Below are positions 1-8,326 of a stretch of 23,474 nucleotides of DNA, one piece after another (the stretch's first letter is position 1; each line of letters starts with the position of its first letter). The translations under genes and the position numbers were made by a program. Source of the DNA: JBHIBA01 sp046758845. Its GTDB lineage: Bacteria; UBA8248; JACPRG01; G963555815. The stretch is taken from the NCBI GenBank assembly GCA_046758845.1, contig JBHIBA010000034.1, positions 1-23,474 on the forward strand, in the 5' to 3' direction. The notes under the pieces were generated by a model. That model saw only the letters and a list, made by a program, of their open reading frames with translations, ran no database searches and was not told where the DNA came from.

Positions 1-2
1 TT

Positions 3-1172
3 GACCTCACCGGCTGCTCCCCGGAGCACGAGGGAAGCTTCCAGTCTCTGGCCCCCTGTGTGCGCGCCCACTGTGCGATTTACTTTTATCAGTTCCCATT
101 CAGTGATTTCCCCATCTCCGCCGGTACGATGGAACCCATCGACTACATCATTCCACACGGCACCATCATGGACCCGGACCCGGAGGCCGCCATCTCGTGC
201 TCACCAATCTCCGTTTCCGCCGTCTTCCCTCTGCTGGCAGTTGTCTTCTCTAAGATGATGTTTGATAGCCAGCAGCGTGACTTGGTCTGCGGCTTTTCTT
301 CGTCCTCGTCCACTCCCATGATTAACGGCGTTAACCAGCATGGAGCCAAGATTGTGGACTACCTGGCTTTCCCCCTCAACGCCTGGGGCCTGTCGGCTCG
401 ACACGATGGCGATGGTGTGGACCTCTTCGGGTTCCCCCATGGACCGTGGGGCAAGGCGCCCGATGTGGAGGACGTGGAGCGGGCCTTCCCGGTGCTGCAC
501 CTCTATCAGAAAACCCTGCCTGATAGCTGCGGGTCCGGCAAATATCGCGGCGGGGCCGGGGTGGCCGTGGCCTACACGGTTCATCACGTGCCCCATGCCG
601 TGTTTTTGGCCGCTGCTAAGGAGTCGAAGTTCTCCACCACTTGTGGCCTGTTCGGTGGCTATTCCCAAACCGTGATGCCGGCCATCCGGGTAACCGACAC
701 CGATGTCATCGGCCAGTTCAAGGAGGGCAAGATTCCGTTGCCGGACAATGACTTCGACCTCCTGGAGCGAAACCCGTTTGGCGGTGAGGTCGTGCGCGAA
801 CATCAGACCCGTCCCTCCCGTGTTGTCAAACGAGGGGAGGTGATCACGGGCGGAGGCCAGGGCGGCGGCGGTTACGGCGATGTCCTGGAACGGCCGCCGG
901 AAAAGGTCACCGAGGATTTGCGCAACTGTGTCATTACCCACTGGACGGCCGAAAACGTCTACAAGGTCGCCTACGGCCGGGAAACCCTGAAGGTGGATGC
1001 TGAAGAGACCGAGCGCCTGCGGGCGGCGGAGCGGAAGGCCCGTCTGGCCCGCGGCAAGCCTTACGCAGAATTTCTCAGAGAATGGTCAAAGAAGCGGCCA
1101 CATCCCCAGGCCCTAAAATTCTACGGTACCTGGCCTGATGCTCGGAAGAATCGAGAATTGATTCGGGTGTAG
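3..1172 (+). CDS. Hydantoinase B/oxoprolinase-family protein, 5'-truncated by the window edge
   Basis: This is the C-terminal part of a HyuB-like subunit; its family performs ATP-dependent hydantoin/oxoproline ring opening or acetone/acetophenone-type carboxylation with a HyuA partner. The reading frame is open from base 3 with protein-like sequence (DLTGCSPEHEGSF) before the first ATG at 60, so the gene begins outside the window. Visible family marks are the KYRGGAGVAVAY stretch, the glycine-rich GGGQGGGGYGDVLERP motif near the C-terminus, and a typical tail (RLARGKPYAEFLREWSKKRP) seen in carboxylase-like members. No HyuA partner is present downstream, so it presumably lies upstream. A second, only distantly similar HyuB gene lies at 2819. 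The substrate cannot be told from sequence. Confidence 0.88.
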   Translation, partial: DLTGCSPEHEGSFQSLAPCVRAHCAIYFYQFPFSDFPISAGTMEPIDYIIPHGTIMDPDPEAAISCSPISVSAVFPLLAVVFSKMMFDSQQRDLVCGFSSSSSTPMINGVNQHGAKIVDYLAFPLNAWGLSARHDGDGVDLFGFPHGPWGKAPDVEDVERAFPVLHLYQKTLPDSCGSGKYRGGAGVAVAYTVHHVPHAVFLAAAKESKFSTTCGLFGGYSQTVMPAIRVTDTDVIGQFKEGKIPLPDNDFDLLERNPFGGEVVREHQTRPSRVVKRGEVITGGGQGGGGYGDVLERPPEKVTEDLRNCVITHWTAENVYKVAYGRETLKVDAEETERLRAAERKARLARGKPYAEFLREWSKKRPHPQALKFYGTWPDARKNRELIRV

Positions 1173-1577
1173 AGGGAGGTTCTCCCCGGCAGGGTCTGCC
1201 GGCGGTTGCGGACCAGAAGAGAGGTGTAGGTGCGGCCCTAGGCAAGCGCCACTCCTTCGCTGCACCCCATATTCGCCCTTCTTCTCGCAGTCCCTCATCT
1301 GTGTGGGTTGGAATCTCGAACCTCGCCGAAATCGCGAGTTCGCCGCGCGGGATCATGACGGCCGACATTCTCGTCTTTACCGTCCACGTTGGGGGATGGG
1401 GCTCGCATATTACATCATGGGGAGGATGGCCGATTTGTCATATTGGTCATCTCCGCCACGGCCTTCCTGATCGAGCGCGATCGCCTGGACGAGCGGGGAA
1501 ATCGTGGGGCCCCTGACCACTCAACCAAGAGGCGAAGTAACCGAACAGCAGGACCCTCCGCTGGGAGGTGAGGCAAG
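1173..1577. other. Intergenic stretch of about 400 bp without a recognisable gene
   Basis: Short open frames exist on both strands (for example 1301-1516 and 1389-1571, +) but none shows a family pattern or a convincing ribosome site. The frame-3 stretch translating to RFVILVISATAFLIERDRL is mildly hydrophobic and could be a decayed membrane-protein fragment. I see no clear terminator after the hydantoinase gene. A good ribosome site (GGAGGTGAGG, around 1564-1573) closes the region in front of the next gene. Confidence 0.4.
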
Positions 1578-2474
1578 ATGATGTCTTCCAGGCAACTGGC
1601 GAGGTCCTTCCTGCGCGGCGCACCCTGTCCACGCCCGCCGTTGATTCCCCTGGCTTTTTACCATGCTTCCCGGCTGGACGCATTCCCTGTAGAAGTTCTT
1701 GTCCGTGATCCAACCCGGTTGACCCAAGCTCTCATAGACCAATGGCACCTGCTTGGGGTCGACTGCGTTGTAGTGCGTATCGATGCGGGTGTCCTGGCGG
1801 AACTCGCCGGGATACCAGTGACCTGGTCCCCTACTGGGCCCACCGTTCAGTGGGATGCAGCGGGAGGATGCCCGTGGCCGCCGGACGCATTGCAGCGCCC
1901 TCCCGTCACAGCCCTGGTGGAAGTCATACGCAGATTGCGAATCCAGTTGCAAAAGCAAGTGCTGGTCCTGGCCGTTCTACCTGGGCCCGTAGGACTGTGC
2001 CGCCAGGTATGCCCCAACCCACAAGAAAGGTTAGAGGAGACGGTGAGCCTACTGCGCAACTTGGCCGAGGAGGCCTGCCGCGCCGGTGCCGAGGCAGTTA
2101 TGCTGGAGGAGACAGGGGAAGAAAGGGATGGAGAACAAATCGCAGCTGCGGCAGAGCCCATTTGCAACACCGTGCGATATTACAATGCATTTTCAGTGTT
2201 GTATGCCTCGGCCCCTCCCACCAGGAAGGTAGCCGATGCTCTGTTGTTCCATCCTCATGTCAAGCTGAATTGCGTTCCGCCAGAAATTCCAGCGGGAATC
2301 TTCGTGCCGCCGGCCTCCTTCGACTCCCCCGAGGGACTGGCCGACTTTGTTTTGGAACTGGAGTCGACGCGCCGTCCTGTTTTCCTAACCACCGGGGATG
2401 ACACGTTGCTTTCTCATCCCATCGAAACCAACGCGGCTCTTTTCGCTTCATTGCGACAAGTCCAGTGGGAGTAG
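1578..2474 (+). CDS. Uroporphyrinogen decarboxylase (URO-D)-fold protein
   Basis: A 298-residue protein with the general pattern of the URO-D/MtaA/CmuA superfamily: an N-terminal SRQLARSFLRGAPCPRPPLI segment like the 'R..aAl.g...DR.P' start, then a barrel with a mid-domain AEEACRAGAEAVMLEE helix-strand and a C-terminal part ending in a tgc-like strand and PIETNAALFASL helix. Members either decarboxylate uroporphyrinogen III or move methyl groups between corrinoid proteins and thiols. It is shorter (298 against about 340) and too divergent to be heme-pathway HemE. The start is the first of two ATG codons behind GGAGGTGAGG. It ends with TAG immediately before the isochorismatase fragment in the same frame. 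A corrinoid or unknown small-molecule role within the hydantoinase-type cluster is inference. Confidence 0.6.
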   Translation: MMSSRQLARSFLRGAPCPRPPLIPLAFYHASRLDAFPVEVLVRDPTRLTQALIDQWHLLGVDCVVVRIDAGVLAELAGIPVTWSPTGPTVQWDAAGGCPWPPDALQRPPVTALVEVIRRLRIQLQKQVLVLAVLPGPVGLCRQVCPNPQERLEETVSLLRNLAEEACRAGAEAVMLEETGEERDGEQIAAAAEPICNTVRYYNAFSVLYASAPPTRKVADALLFHPHVKLNCVPPEIPAGIFVPPASFDSPEGLADFVLELESTRRPVFLTTGDDTLLSHPIETNAALFASLRQVQWE

Positions 2475-2792
2475 GTGTGCCCCTGCGAGGTCATCAAGCA
2501 CAGGTACAACGCCTTCATCGGCTCAGACCTGCCGCTCATCGTGCGCAGTTGCGGGGTTCGCACCCTCATCATCTGCGGGGTGACGACGAACGTCTGTGTC
2601 GAGTCGACAACGCGGCACGCCTATTTCATGGACTATTATTGTGCGATCCCGAAAGACTGCGTGGCGGCATATGGGAACGACCTCCACGAGATGGCCCTCA
2701 GGAATATTGACTTCCTCTTTGGCGAAGTCACGGAAAGCGATCGCCTCATCGAGATCCTCGCTGCCAAGACCGCCTCGAAGGTCGGCAGATAA
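2475..2792 (+). pseudogene. Isochorismatase-family cysteine hydrolase, N-terminal half missing
   Basis: The 105-residue frame matches the C-terminal half of the isochorismatase/N-carbamoylsarcosine-amidase/ureidoacrylate-hydrolase fold. VIKHRYNAFIGSDL contains the catalytic Lys, and CGVTTNVCVESTTRHAYFMD contains the nucleophilic Cys with the cis-peptide GVTT turn. Intact proteins are about 180-220 residues and carry a catalytic Asp near the N-terminus in a DxQ/DMQ motif; that part is absent here. The frame opens with GTG directly after the stop codon of the preceding URO-D-like gene, so there is no room for the missing half. It is most simply a deletion remnant, or a collapse in assembly. If translated, it would lack one member of the Asp-Lys-Cys triad. 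Calling it a pseudogene is inference. Confidence 0.75.
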
Positions 2793-2818
2793 CAGCTCCC
2801 CAGCGAGGAGCCCATGGA

Positions 2819-5005
2819 ATGACAATTGATCCCTTCACGTTTGAAATCATTCGATACAAGTTCATGCGGATCGTCGATGAGGCGGTCACCACCCTGAAGC
2901 ACATCTCCGGCTCTTCGGCAACCACGGAGGGACACGACCTGGTCGTGGGCCTCTACCGGGCGGACGGAAGCCTCCTCATGGCGGTGGTCGGATATCTGCA
3001 CGCCCTTCCCGGGGCGGGGGAGGCCTGCCGGCACATCGTCCGCGAATACGCCGAGAACCCGGGAATCTTTGAGGGAGACGTGTTCTTTCTGAACGACCCC
3101 TATGTCGCGGCTCTGCATAGCTCGGATGACTACGTGGTCTCGCCGATCTTCTACCGGGGTGAACTTGTCGCGTGGGCGGCCAACTTCGTGCATCTGCGGG
3201 ACGTCGGTGCGATTAATCCTGGGGGGTTTGCTCCGGATTCCCGGGAGATCTTCCACGAAGGTATTATGTGCCCCGGCATCAAACTGATGGAGCAGGGCGT
3301 CCTCCGAAAGGACGTGTGGAAGACGCTGTTGAACATGGTCCGGATCCCCGAGATCGTGGCGCTGGACCTCCACTCCCAGATCGCCGCCAACATCACGATC
3401 AAGGAACGGTTGATCGAGCTTCTGGACAAATACGGCCCCGAAGCCATCGATGAGGTCGCGCAGGGGATCATCGACGAATCGGAAACGCTCCTGCGACGAC
3501 GGCTGCGGGAGCTTCCGGACGGCACTTGGCGCGCGAGGCAGTATCTAGAGACCGGGGAGAAGGATTACGCAGTCCACCTGGCCATGTCCAAGAGGGGCGA
3601 CGCGCTTCACTTCGATTTCTCCGGGACCAGCGAACAGGCGCCGGTCGGCCTGAATTCCACCTATTGGGGGACCTGCGGCGCGCTGCTGGCCCCGCTCTTT
3701 CCGGTCCTGGGATTCGACATCCTGTGGAACGACGGGTTCATGAAACCCATCACAATGTTTGCCCCGGAGGGAAGCCTCGTGAATTGCAGGCGCCCCGCGC
3801 CCAACTGCCTTTCAACGATCACGGGCATCACGGTCGTCAATAACCTCTCCGTCGAGGCGGTCTCAAAGCTGTTGGCCGCGAGCGAGACATACCGAAAGGA
3901 GGCCACGGCGGTCTGGCAGGGGGCCCATACACCAGTCACGATTTCCGGTTTTAAAGACCGCGAGTATGTTGTGGGAATTCTGACACAGCACTTTGGAGGA
4001 AGCGGTGGGGCCCGTACGTTCGCAGATGGAGTGGATTTCGGCGGAACCATTGCAAACCCCACCATCCGGACACCCAATATTGAGGCTGAGGAGCTGAATT
4101 TGCCGGTTCTTTACCTGTTTCACCGGCTCCTGAAGGATTCCGCCGGGCCCGGGCGTTTTCGCGGCGGGATGACGACGGAGCGGGCGATTACCCCGACCAC
4201 AGACGAAGTCGATCTGGTTCTTTACGGAACAGGAACCGAGTACCCGGAATGTCAAGGATTGCTCGGAGGCTACCCCGGATGCAACGCGGGGTATGTGATG
4301 TATAAAGGGATTGATGCATATAGCCTACTTCGTTCGGCGGACAGTCTGGAAAAAATGGGCGATCTCGAGGCATCGGGGGAAAACGTCGTCTGGGGGACCT
4401 TTCGGCTCAGGAAGGGTGAGCTCTTGCACTTCTGGGCGATGGGTGGAGGCGGCTATGACGACCCCCTGGAACGGCACCCGAAAGGGGTCGAAAACGATGT
4501 TCTGGAAGGGTTGGTCTCAGTCGGGTGCGCCCGGGAGATTTACGGTGTGGTTTTCTCGGGCAATTTGAAGGTCAACCTGGAGGCGACGTCGGAGTTGAGG
4601 AAACAGTTGCTCCAGTCGCGTCGCAACGGGTGGGGAGAGGACGTCGTCTCCAAGCCTCTAAGAGTAAATTCAGTTCCCGAATCCAGTCTGCCAAATGCCT
4701 TACAACGGGCAGAGGGGAGTTACTCCATCAGTGAGAATTTGCAGGTTCTCCAGACCCAAAGGGGGTCGGAGATTCATTGCAGGAATTGCCATTCCCTGTT
4801 GTCGTTCCTCCAAGTGCCCTGGAAGGAATATGCCGTCTTCGTTCGTTCACCCCTGACCCGTTCGGGTCCCCGCCGGTCCACCAGCGGCCGGTTCGAAATG
4901 CGGCAGTATCTCTGTCCTACCTGTGGGCGCCTCCTGGATGTCGAGGTCGCTCTTCCTCCGGATCCTCGCCTGGATGACGAAATTTGCTTTCCCACAGAGG
5001 AATAA
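2819..5005 (+). CDS. Hydantoinase B-like protein fused to an acetone carboxylase gamma-like zinc-binding domain
   Basis: A 728-residue protein. Residues 1 to about 590 are a complete HyuB/oxoprolinase-B domain: canonical start MTIDPFTFEIIRYKF, the GDVFFLNDPY strand, RFRGGMTTERA near 445 and MGGGGYDDPLERH near 542. After a linker comes a small domain with two CxxC pairs (CRNC at 654-657 and CPTC at 699-702), with WKEYA and RQYLCPTCG context. This matches the acetone carboxylase gamma-subunit pattern, which is usually a separate polypeptide and probably binds zinc. The fusion suggests a carboxylase-type rather than a plain hydantoinase complex. The start is supported by GAGGAG about 11 bases upstream. 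A HyuA-like partner is not seen in the window. Confidence 0.85.
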   Translation: MTIDPFTFEIIRYKFMRIVDEAVTTLKHISGSSATTEGHDLVVGLYRADGSLLMAVVGYLHALPGAGEACRHIVREYAENPGIFEGDVFFLNDPYVAALHSSDDYVVSPIFYRGELVAWAANFVHLRDVGAINPGGFAPDSREIFHEGIMCPGIKLMEQGVLRKDVWKTLLNMVRIPEIVALDLHSQIAANITIKERLIELLDKYGPEAIDEVAQGIIDESETLLRRRLRELPDGTWRARQYLETGEKDYAVHLAMSKRGDALHFDFSGTSEQAPVGLNSTYWGTCGALLAPLFPVLGFDILWNDGFMKPITMFAPEGSLVNCRRPAPNCLSTITGITVVNNLSVEAVSKLLAASETYRKEATAVWQGAHTPVTISGFKDREYVVGILTQHFGGSGGARTFADGVDFGGTIANPTIRTPNIEAEELNLPVLYLFHRLLKDSAGPGRFRGGMTTERAITPTTDEVDLVLYGTGTEYPECQGLLGGYPGCNAGYVMYKGIDAYSLLRSADSLEKMGDLEASGENVVWGTFRLRKGELLHFWAMGGGGYDDPLERHPKGVENDVLEGLVSVGCAREIYGVVFSGNLKVNLEATSELRKQLLQSRRNGWGEDVVSKPLRVNSVPESSLPNALQRAEGSYSISENLQVLQTQRGSEIHCRNCHSLLSFLQVPWKEYAVFVRSPLTRSGPRRSTSGRFEMRQYLCPTCGRLLDVEVALPPDPRLDDEICFPTEE

Positions 5006-5198
5006 GGGTCAGTTCTTGAATCTTGAATCACAAGCGGAAGGTTTTTCAATCACGGCCGGGGATCTTCTCATCCAAGTTCCCTAGCTGCCCGTGCGGGGGG
5101 GGATCAGCGCTTTAATTGGCATAATCTCATTTAACCCAACCATCCACTCTTCAGTCTCTATGTTATTAAGGGGACGTGCCAACTCGGACGCCGACGCG

Positions 5199-5405
5199 AT
5201 GAAGCAGTTCGAAGTCCAGATAGAGCTTAAAGCGTCCAACACCTTCTGTTTCCAGGCTGCGACCCGAGAGCGGGCGGAGGAAATCGCGCTAGACATGGCA
5301 AGGGGGGACGCCAAGAAGCTGGAACCGCTCGGGGGGGACGTTACGGTCCGAGTCGCCAGAACCAAGCCGCGACACGGCGATTTGCTTCAACGAAGGGAGA
5401 ATTGA
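5199..5405 (+). CDS. Small protein of unknown function
   Basis: A 68-residue protein, MKQFEVQIELKASNTFCF and onward, with the beta-alpha look of small proteins in which a strand is followed by an 'AATRERAEEIAL' helix. Several uncharacterised families (DpnD/PcfM-like, for example) look similar, but I cannot assign one. The frame is open further upstream, with an ATG at 5160 and a GTG at 5091. I prefer 5199 because the protein-like pattern begins there, although the ribosome site is weak. It ends 3 bases before the next gene, which suggests translational coupling. Confidence 0.55.
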   Translation: MKQFEVQIELKASNTFCFQAATRERAEEIALDMARGDAKKLEPLGGDVTVRVARTKPRHGDLLQRREN

Positions 5406-5408
5406 GCC

Positions 5409-5699
5409 ATGTATGCACGGCTGGCCATAATTCCTGTGGAGTCGGGAATGCGATCGAGAATGCAGAAACTGGACGATCAGGTTGCCACTCTCTACAAGGC
5501 GCAGAAGGGATTCAAATCCGTAACTTTCCTCGAAGATGACGCTGTCGATGAGCACGGGAGCTTTAGCCTGTGGGAAACGAAGGAGGATGCTGAGGCTGCT
5601 GGTGCAATCGGAGTATCCGTTCTGCGAGAAAATGCGAGCGACATCCTCAAAGGACCTCCCACAATTCGATGGTTTGAGGTGTACGAGCCGAAGGCATAG
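5409..5699 (+). CDS. Small dimeric alpha-beta barrel (ABM-like) protein
   Basis: A 96-residue protein with the pattern of antibiotic-biosynthesis-monooxygenase-like or stress-responsive ferredoxin-fold proteins. An N-terminal strand (MYARLAIIPV) is followed by a helix (RMQKLDDQVATLYKAQKG), then FKSVTFLEDD and GSFSLWETKEDAEAAG, where a strand runs into the W-E-T/S-xEDA motif typical of this fold, and finally a strand RWFEVYEP. Such proteins range from true cofactor-free monooxygenases to proteins with no known activity. It lies 3 bases after the 68-residue gene, so the two are probably co-transcribed. No substrate can be inferred. Confidence 0.65.
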   Translation: MYARLAIIPVESGMRSRMQKLDDQVATLYKAQKGFKSVTFLEDDAVDEHGSFSLWETKEDAEAAGAIGVSVLRENASDILKGPPTIRWFEVYEPKA

Positions 5700-5989
5700 A
5701 AGAGCCGAAACCGAGAGAACGCTACGCCGTGGCCGAGCCCCTGGACCCGAAGGGAGTGACCGACTTCCGTGAGCCTGTGATGTCTCTGGTGTGATCTGAG
5801 GAGGCCATTGTCGCCCTGCTGGAGGAGAAGGGCGGTCTGATTCGGGCGGACGTCAAGGCGAAGATCGAGGAGCTTCGGGAGGTGAAGGCAAAGGGGAAAA
5901 ACAGTGCGGGTGGCCCTGAAACTTTTCGCCCTGGCTCTTGTGCCTATGGCGCTGGTCCAGCCCTCGGCCTTCACGTGTCGAGGGAGTAA
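5696..5989 (+). pseudogene. Decayed small gene with an in-frame stop
   Basis: One frame reads EEPKPRERYAVAEPLDP and GVTDFREPVMSLV, meets TGA at 5792-5794, and continues in the same frame with SEEAIVALLEEKGGLIRADV and KAKIEELREVK. The second half has the 'AL..LL.eKG.i...ev...I.el' helix pattern found in many small uncharacterised proteins. No ATG, GTG or TTG sits where the protein-like stretch begins; the codon there (5696-5698) is ATA and overlaps the previous stop codon, as an ATG would in a coupled gene. Missing start plus internal stop suggest a recently inactivated third member of the small operon. Selenocysteine is unlikely because I see no obvious SECIS-like hairpin context, but I did not fold it. 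Confidence 0.5.
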
Positions 5990-6155
5990 CCCTTTGCCTC
6001 GCCCGCAGCCCGGATGACGAGAACCGGGGAGGCGGCGTTACGCTCCGCCCTTCGGGAAAGGGGAAAATAGAGTAAAGGAGAGAGAATGGACACCCAGGAT
6101 TGGTAGTCCGTATTTTCCACATTCCCACCTCATACAATCAGCGGGACTGCGTTGT

Positions 6156-6252
6156 CCGTACAAAGTCCGTAAAAAGGGGGTCTCTGACGGCCGCGTCCAT
6201 TCGGGGCCTTGGTCGACTTGCCGTACAAAGTCCGTAAAAAGGGGGTCTCTGA
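6156..6252. repeat. Two 32-bp direct repeats, 65 bp apart
   Basis: Bases 6156-6187 and 6221-6252 are identical over 32 positions, beginning CCGTACAAAGTCC and ending GGGGGTCTCTGA. They lie between the decayed small gene and the 3' end of tRNA-Glu. Read on the minus strand each gives CCCCCTTTTTAC, so they could act as tandem transcript ends for the tRNA unit, but I see no convincing stem before the T run. They do not match the tRNA 3' ends, so they are not classical integrase attachment duplications. Confidence 0.8.
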
Positions 6253-6282
6253 AGGGCGATCGGCGTAACCCTTTGATTTTCT

Positions 6283-6358
6283 TGGTGGCCCCAACGGGAA
6301 TCGAACCCGTGTTTCTGCCTTGAGAGGGCAATGTCCTAGGCCGCTAGACGATGGGGCC
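6283..6358 (-). tRNA. tRNA-Glu (anticodon CTC)
   Basis: The minus strand folds as a complete tRNA of 76 nt including an encoded CCA. The acceptor arms are GGCCCCA/TGGGGCC with discriminator A, the anticodon loop is CTCTCAA with CTC at 34-36 (reads GAG), and the T arm carries GGTTCGATTCC. It follows tRNA-Gln by 23 bases on the same strand, downstream of gltX. Confidence 0.95.
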
Positions 6359-6381
6359 GTCGAGATGAGATGAACGGAGGC

Positions 6382-6455
6382 TGGCTGGGGAGCTAGGATT
6401 CGAACCTAGGTTTTCTGATCCAGAGTCAGACGTCTTGCCGCTGGACCACTCCCCA
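6382..6455 (-). tRNA. tRNA-Gln (anticodon CTG)
   Basis: A 74-nt tRNA including CCA. The acceptor is TGGGGAG/CTCCCCA with discriminator G, the anticodon loop is CTCTGGA with CTG (reads CAG), and the T arm is GGTTCGAATCC. The first base pair U1-A72 is the one usual for bacterial tRNA-Gln. It sits between gltX (ends 6560) and tRNA-Glu on the same strand. Confidence 0.95.
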
Positions 6456-6559
6456 GCAATAATGAGGCTGTTAATTTAACTTCCCCCTTTGGCCCGGTCA
6501 AGGGGGGCGGCGTTCGATCTCCCGGCGCGTGCGCCGGCACTGGCCATCCCTTATCCCTT

Positions 6560-7981
<1,422 letters not shown>

Positions 7982-8020
7982 CGGTTTTATTTCCTGCAAT
8001 GGCGTCTTAGCACGTTGGGC

Positions 8021-8049
8021 AGGATAGATTCTCCCCAGGCGAGTGTAAA
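8021..8049 (-). promoter_or_regulatory. Sigma70-type promoter for gltX
   Basis: On the minus strand there is TTTACA (8049-8044), a 17-base spacer and TATCCT (8026-8021). A transcript would start near 8014 and leave a leader of about 33 bases before the ATG at 7981. Spacing is ideal and hexamers match consensus at 5/6 and 4/6. Confidence 0.6.
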
Positions 8050-8085
8050 GAGGCCGAATGGAAAGGGACGGGTTCCTCCTTTTTA

Positions 8086-8268
8086 GGGGGGCCTATTTGA
8101 AAGCCGGCCCCCCTAAGACCCCCCGGAAAACTCTTGACGGCCCGGCACTACGTGGCCGGGCCTGCTTAGGTTGGGCGTGGGGTCGGCTGAATGGATGATT
8201 TGTCACCTTCGGAGGACTTCCTTCATGGCCAAAAGAGCGGGCCGCCTTCAGGCGGCCCGCTCTTTTGG
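8086..8268. repeat. Structured intergenic repeat element, copy A
   Basis: Bases 8086-8189 correspond to 23283-23386; both are 104 bases. The order of parts is the same: a G-run/C-run hairpin (8086-8091 with 8108-8113), a second C run, an A-rich bridge, then a core at 8134-8167 that matches 23329-23362 at 33 of 34 positions. That core forms a hairpin GGCCCGG-CAC/GTG-g-CCGGGCC with a 3-base loop. About 40 bases further each copy has a strong terminal hairpin whose sequence differs but whose position is kept. Copy A lies between gltX and the permease gene. Origin (non-autonomous mobile element or structured RNA) is unknown. Confidence 0.7.
8229..8268. terminator. Bidirectional Rho-independent terminator
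   Basis: A perfect 18-bp stem, CCAAAAGAGCGGGCCGCC paired with its complement, closes on a TTCA loop. It is flanked by A and T runs on either side, so it can work in both directions. It lies 58 bases beyond the permease stop codon (8327, minus strand) and would end that transcript before gltX. It is also the distal hairpin of repeat copy A. Confidence 0.8.
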
Positions 8269-8326
8269 CGAAAAGAAAGTTTTGCTGGGGGGTGTGGGGG
8301 GTCACAGACCCAAGGCGGCTCGCTCC

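Noticed and set aside
5792..5794. Selenocysteine at the in-frame TGA
   Set aside because: The gene also lacks a start codon and belongs to no known selenoprotein family; decay is the simpler reading.
6156..6252. CRISPR array
   Set aside because: Only two repeats, a single spacer and no cas genes nearby.
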